From Hyphomicrobiales bacterium (lineage in GTDB: Bacteria > Pseudomonadota > Alphaproteobacteria > Rhizobiales > Devosiaceae): a stretch of 7,745 nt of DNA. Positions within the stretch are counted from its first letter, which is position 1; the number at the start of each line of letters is the position of its first letter. The DNA lies in assembly GCA_028290345.1 (NCBI GenBank), contig JAQGKB010000172.1:1-7745 (forward strand), in the 5' to 3' direction. Positions 6,885 through 7,745 of the stretch are shown piece by piece. Both the position numbers and the translations under genes were made by a program. The notes under the pieces are model-generated. The model was not told the origin of the DNA. It ran no database searches and was given only the letters and a program-made list of their open reading frames with translations.

Positions 6885-7027
6885 CGCGAAACCCCCGCAC
6901 CCGCCTGCCGGCACCCTCTCCCCGACGGGGAGAGGAATCGGTGTGACGCGGCCATGCCTTTCCTCTCCCCGTCGGGGAGAGGTCGGTCCGGTAGGACCGG
7001 GTGAGGGGTCTGCTGAGCCAGCATCAT
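6881..7027 (-). CDS. Putative 48-codon ORF bridging xdhA and xdhB, made mostly of translated repeat
   Basis: This short frame starts with a double ATG (7027 and 7024). The first ATG overlaps the xdhA stop as ATGA (7027-7024). The frame runs without a stop through the whole repeat element and ends with a TGA that overlaps the xdhB start as ATGA (6884-6881). A possible Shine-Dalgarno GAGGG lies at 7039-7035, seven bases upstream. The product would begin MMLAQQTPHPVL and contain PLPDGER and SPSGRG, which are simply translations of the G/C-rich hairpin arms, so I expect no protein function of its own. It is in a different frame from xdhB and cannot extend it. If translated, its likely role is to carry ribosomes across the inserted repeat so that xdhB stays translationally coupled to xdhA. 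It could also be coincidence, since stops are scarce in GC-rich DNA. Confidence 0.3.
   Translation of the reverse strand: MMLAQQTPHPVLPDRPLPDGERKGMAASHRFLSPSGRGCRQAGAGVSR
6892..6896 (-). promoter_or_regulatory. Ribosome binding site fixing the xdhB start
   Basis: On the minus strand a GGGGG run sits seven bases before ATG 6884, a usable Shine-Dalgarno position. It lies just outside the repeat. The upstream in-frame alternative, GTG at 6914, falls inside the repeat and would add ten low-complexity residues (MPAGGCGGFA), so ATG 6884 is preferred. Confidence 0.55.
6912..7008. repeat. Intergenic inverted-repeat (REP/MITE-like) element between xdhA and xdhB
   Basis: The element contains two 21-base near-palindromes, 6915-6935 and 6962-6982. 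Each has 9-base arms (CCTCTCCCC and GGGGAGAGG) around a 3-base centre, GAC in the first and GTC in the second. The second unit is the exact reverse complement of the first, separated by 26 bases. In RNA each can fold alone, or the two can pair over 21 bases. A further small hairpin, CGGTCC/GGACCG with loop GGTA, lies at 6984-6999 and is followed by GGGTGAGGGG. The bases before 6912 (GCCTGCCGGC at 6902-6911) may also belong to it. Elements of this look are common between genes in Hyphomicrobiales. No U-run follows any hairpin on the transcribed strand, so it is not an intrinsic terminator. True ends and copy number cannot be set from one copy. Confidence 0.8.
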
Positions 7028-7745
7028 GCCACCACCCTCTGCAATCGCTCGTCCACCCCGATCGTCTCCAAATGGAACCGCCGCAGCAAATTCTGCGCCG
7101 CCAACATCCGATACTCCGTCGAGGCGCGCATGTCGGTGATCGGCTGGTAATCCACTGGAAACGCAGCGACCGCCGCCTCGATGGTCTCGAACGTCCACGG
7201 CTTCCCGATCAGCGCCTCTTCCACCGCTCCGGCCCGTTTCGGCGTCGCCGCCATGCCGCCGAAGGCGATCCGTGCTGTCTCAACGACGCCGTTGTCGCTG
7301 ATCGATACCCGGAACGCCCCGCAAAGCGCCGAAATATCCTCGTCGCTACGCTTGGTGATCTTGTAGACGGCGAACTGCTCGCCTTTGGGCAATGCCGGGA
7401 TCGACACGCTCTCCACGAACTCACCGGGCTGCCGGTCCTGCTTGCCGTACGCAATGAAGTAATCTTCGAGCCTGACCTCACGGAGCGTCGCGCCCTTGCG
7501 CAGCGTCACCGTGGCGCCAAGGACCATCAGCGGCGGCGGGGTGTCGCCAATGGGCGACCCGTTGGCGATATTGCCGCCGATCGTGCCCATGTTGCGCACC
7601 TGTTCGCCGCCGATCCGGCTCCAAAACTGCTCCATTTGCGGATAGCGTTTCACCAGCGCCGCCGTTGCCTCGCTGTAGGAGACTGAGGCGCCCAGTTTCA
7701 GAGCGGTCCCGCTCTCCTCGATCTCGTGCAATTCGGTCTGATGCG
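7024..7745 (-). CDS. xdhA: Xanthine dehydrogenase small subunit XdhA (FAD part), C-terminal 239 residues, 5' end outside window
   Basis: This is the C-terminal half of the XDH subunit that carries the 2Fe-2S clusters and FAD. The subunit passes electrons from the molybdenum site in XdhB to NAD+ in the cytoplasm. The visible 239 residues hold the end of the FAD-binding domain, with the family signature GTIGGNIANGSPIGD at fragment residues 53-67. The CO-dehydrogenase-flavoprotein C-terminal domain follows, from about 115 to 225, and closes with the typical DMRASTEYR..AAQNLLRRF block at 204-223. The frame is open to the window edge, so the N-terminal iron-sulfur domains and the real start lie beyond 7745; full-length bacterial XdhA is roughly 480-500 residues. 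The stop is TGA at 7026-7024. It precedes xdhB by 139 bases, an unusually wide gap for this operon, and that gap is filled by a repeat. The alternative, a CoxM-type aldehyde or CO dehydrogenase subunit, is less likely given the XdhB and XdhC neighbours. Confidence 0.95.
   Translation of the reverse strand, partial: HQTELHEIEESGTALKLGASVSYSEATAALVKRYPQMEQFWSRIGGEQVRNMGTIGGNIANGSPIGDTPPPLMVLGATVTLRKGATLREVRLEDYFIAYGKQDRQPGEFVESVSIPALPKGEQFAVYKITKRSDEDISALCGAFRVSISDNGVVETARIAFGGMAATPKRAGAVEEALIGKPWTFETIEAAVAAFPVDYQPITDMRASTEYRMLAAQNLLRRFHLETIGVDERLQRVVA

Noticed and set aside
6885..6914. Longer XdhB starting at GTG 6914
   Set aside because: The ten extra residues are translated repeat, and ATG 6884 has a proper GGGGG ribosome binding site and fits the family's N-terminus.
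6912..6982. CRISPR array
   Set aside because: Only two units occur, in opposite orientation, with one 26-base spacer and no cas genes.
6912..7008. Hairpins in the xdhA-xdhB gap as an intrinsic terminator
   Set aside because: No U-run follows any stem on the transcribed strand, and the downstream genes belong to the same enzyme.
6877..7686. Plus-strand open frame (269 codons) across the xdhA end and the repeat
   Set aside because: It is antisense to XdhA and reads straight through the hairpin repeat; composition is the usual shadow type, with no domain or ribosome binding site.
7729..7731. TTG at 7731 as a start for a short XdhA
   Set aside because: The frame is open upstream to the window edge and the residues before it still read as FAD-domain sequence, so this is an internal Leu codon.

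Overview
The window is one stretch of a GC-rich alphaproteobacterial chromosome. The style suggests the Hyphomicrobiales (Rhizobiales), perhaps a Devosia-like or rhizobial genome. I base this on protein-family flavour, codon use and two short G/C hairpin repeats of the kind common between genes in that order. No marker gene fixes the genus. Every supported gene is on the minus strand, so transcription runs from position 7745 down to 1. No promoter or terminator is visible, so both ends of the operon lie outside the window.

In transcription order: (1) 7745-7024, C-terminal part of XdhA, the FAD subunit of xanthine dehydrogenase; (2) 7023-6885, a gap filled by an inverted-repeat element; (3) 6884-4542, XdhB, the molybdopterin catalytic subunit; (4) 4541-4463, a second gap with a different G/C hairpin repeat; (5) 4462-3596, XdhC, the molybdenum-cofactor insertion and sulfuration chaperone; (6) 3606-2047, a double-domain ABC ATPase; (7) 2057-957 and (8) 960-37, two permeases of the nucleoside/BMP-type ABC importer family; (9) from position 5, the first bases of another minus-strand gene with a strong ribosome binding site.

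The genes make sense together as purine uptake and oxidation. The ABC importer would bring in nucleosides or purine bases, and XdhAB, matured by XdhC, would oxidise hypoxanthine and xanthine to urate. The substrate-binding protein of the importer is not in the window.

The known genes are ordinary members of their families. The least expected feature is at the junctions. Both repeat-filled gaps are crossed by a short open reading frame (48 and 28 codons) that overlaps the upstream stop and the downstream start by ATGA on each side. The remaining junctions overlap by 11, 11 and 4 bases. As a result, the transcript can be read from xdhA to the last permease with no untranslated base. Whether the short frames are translated cannot be told from sequence alone.
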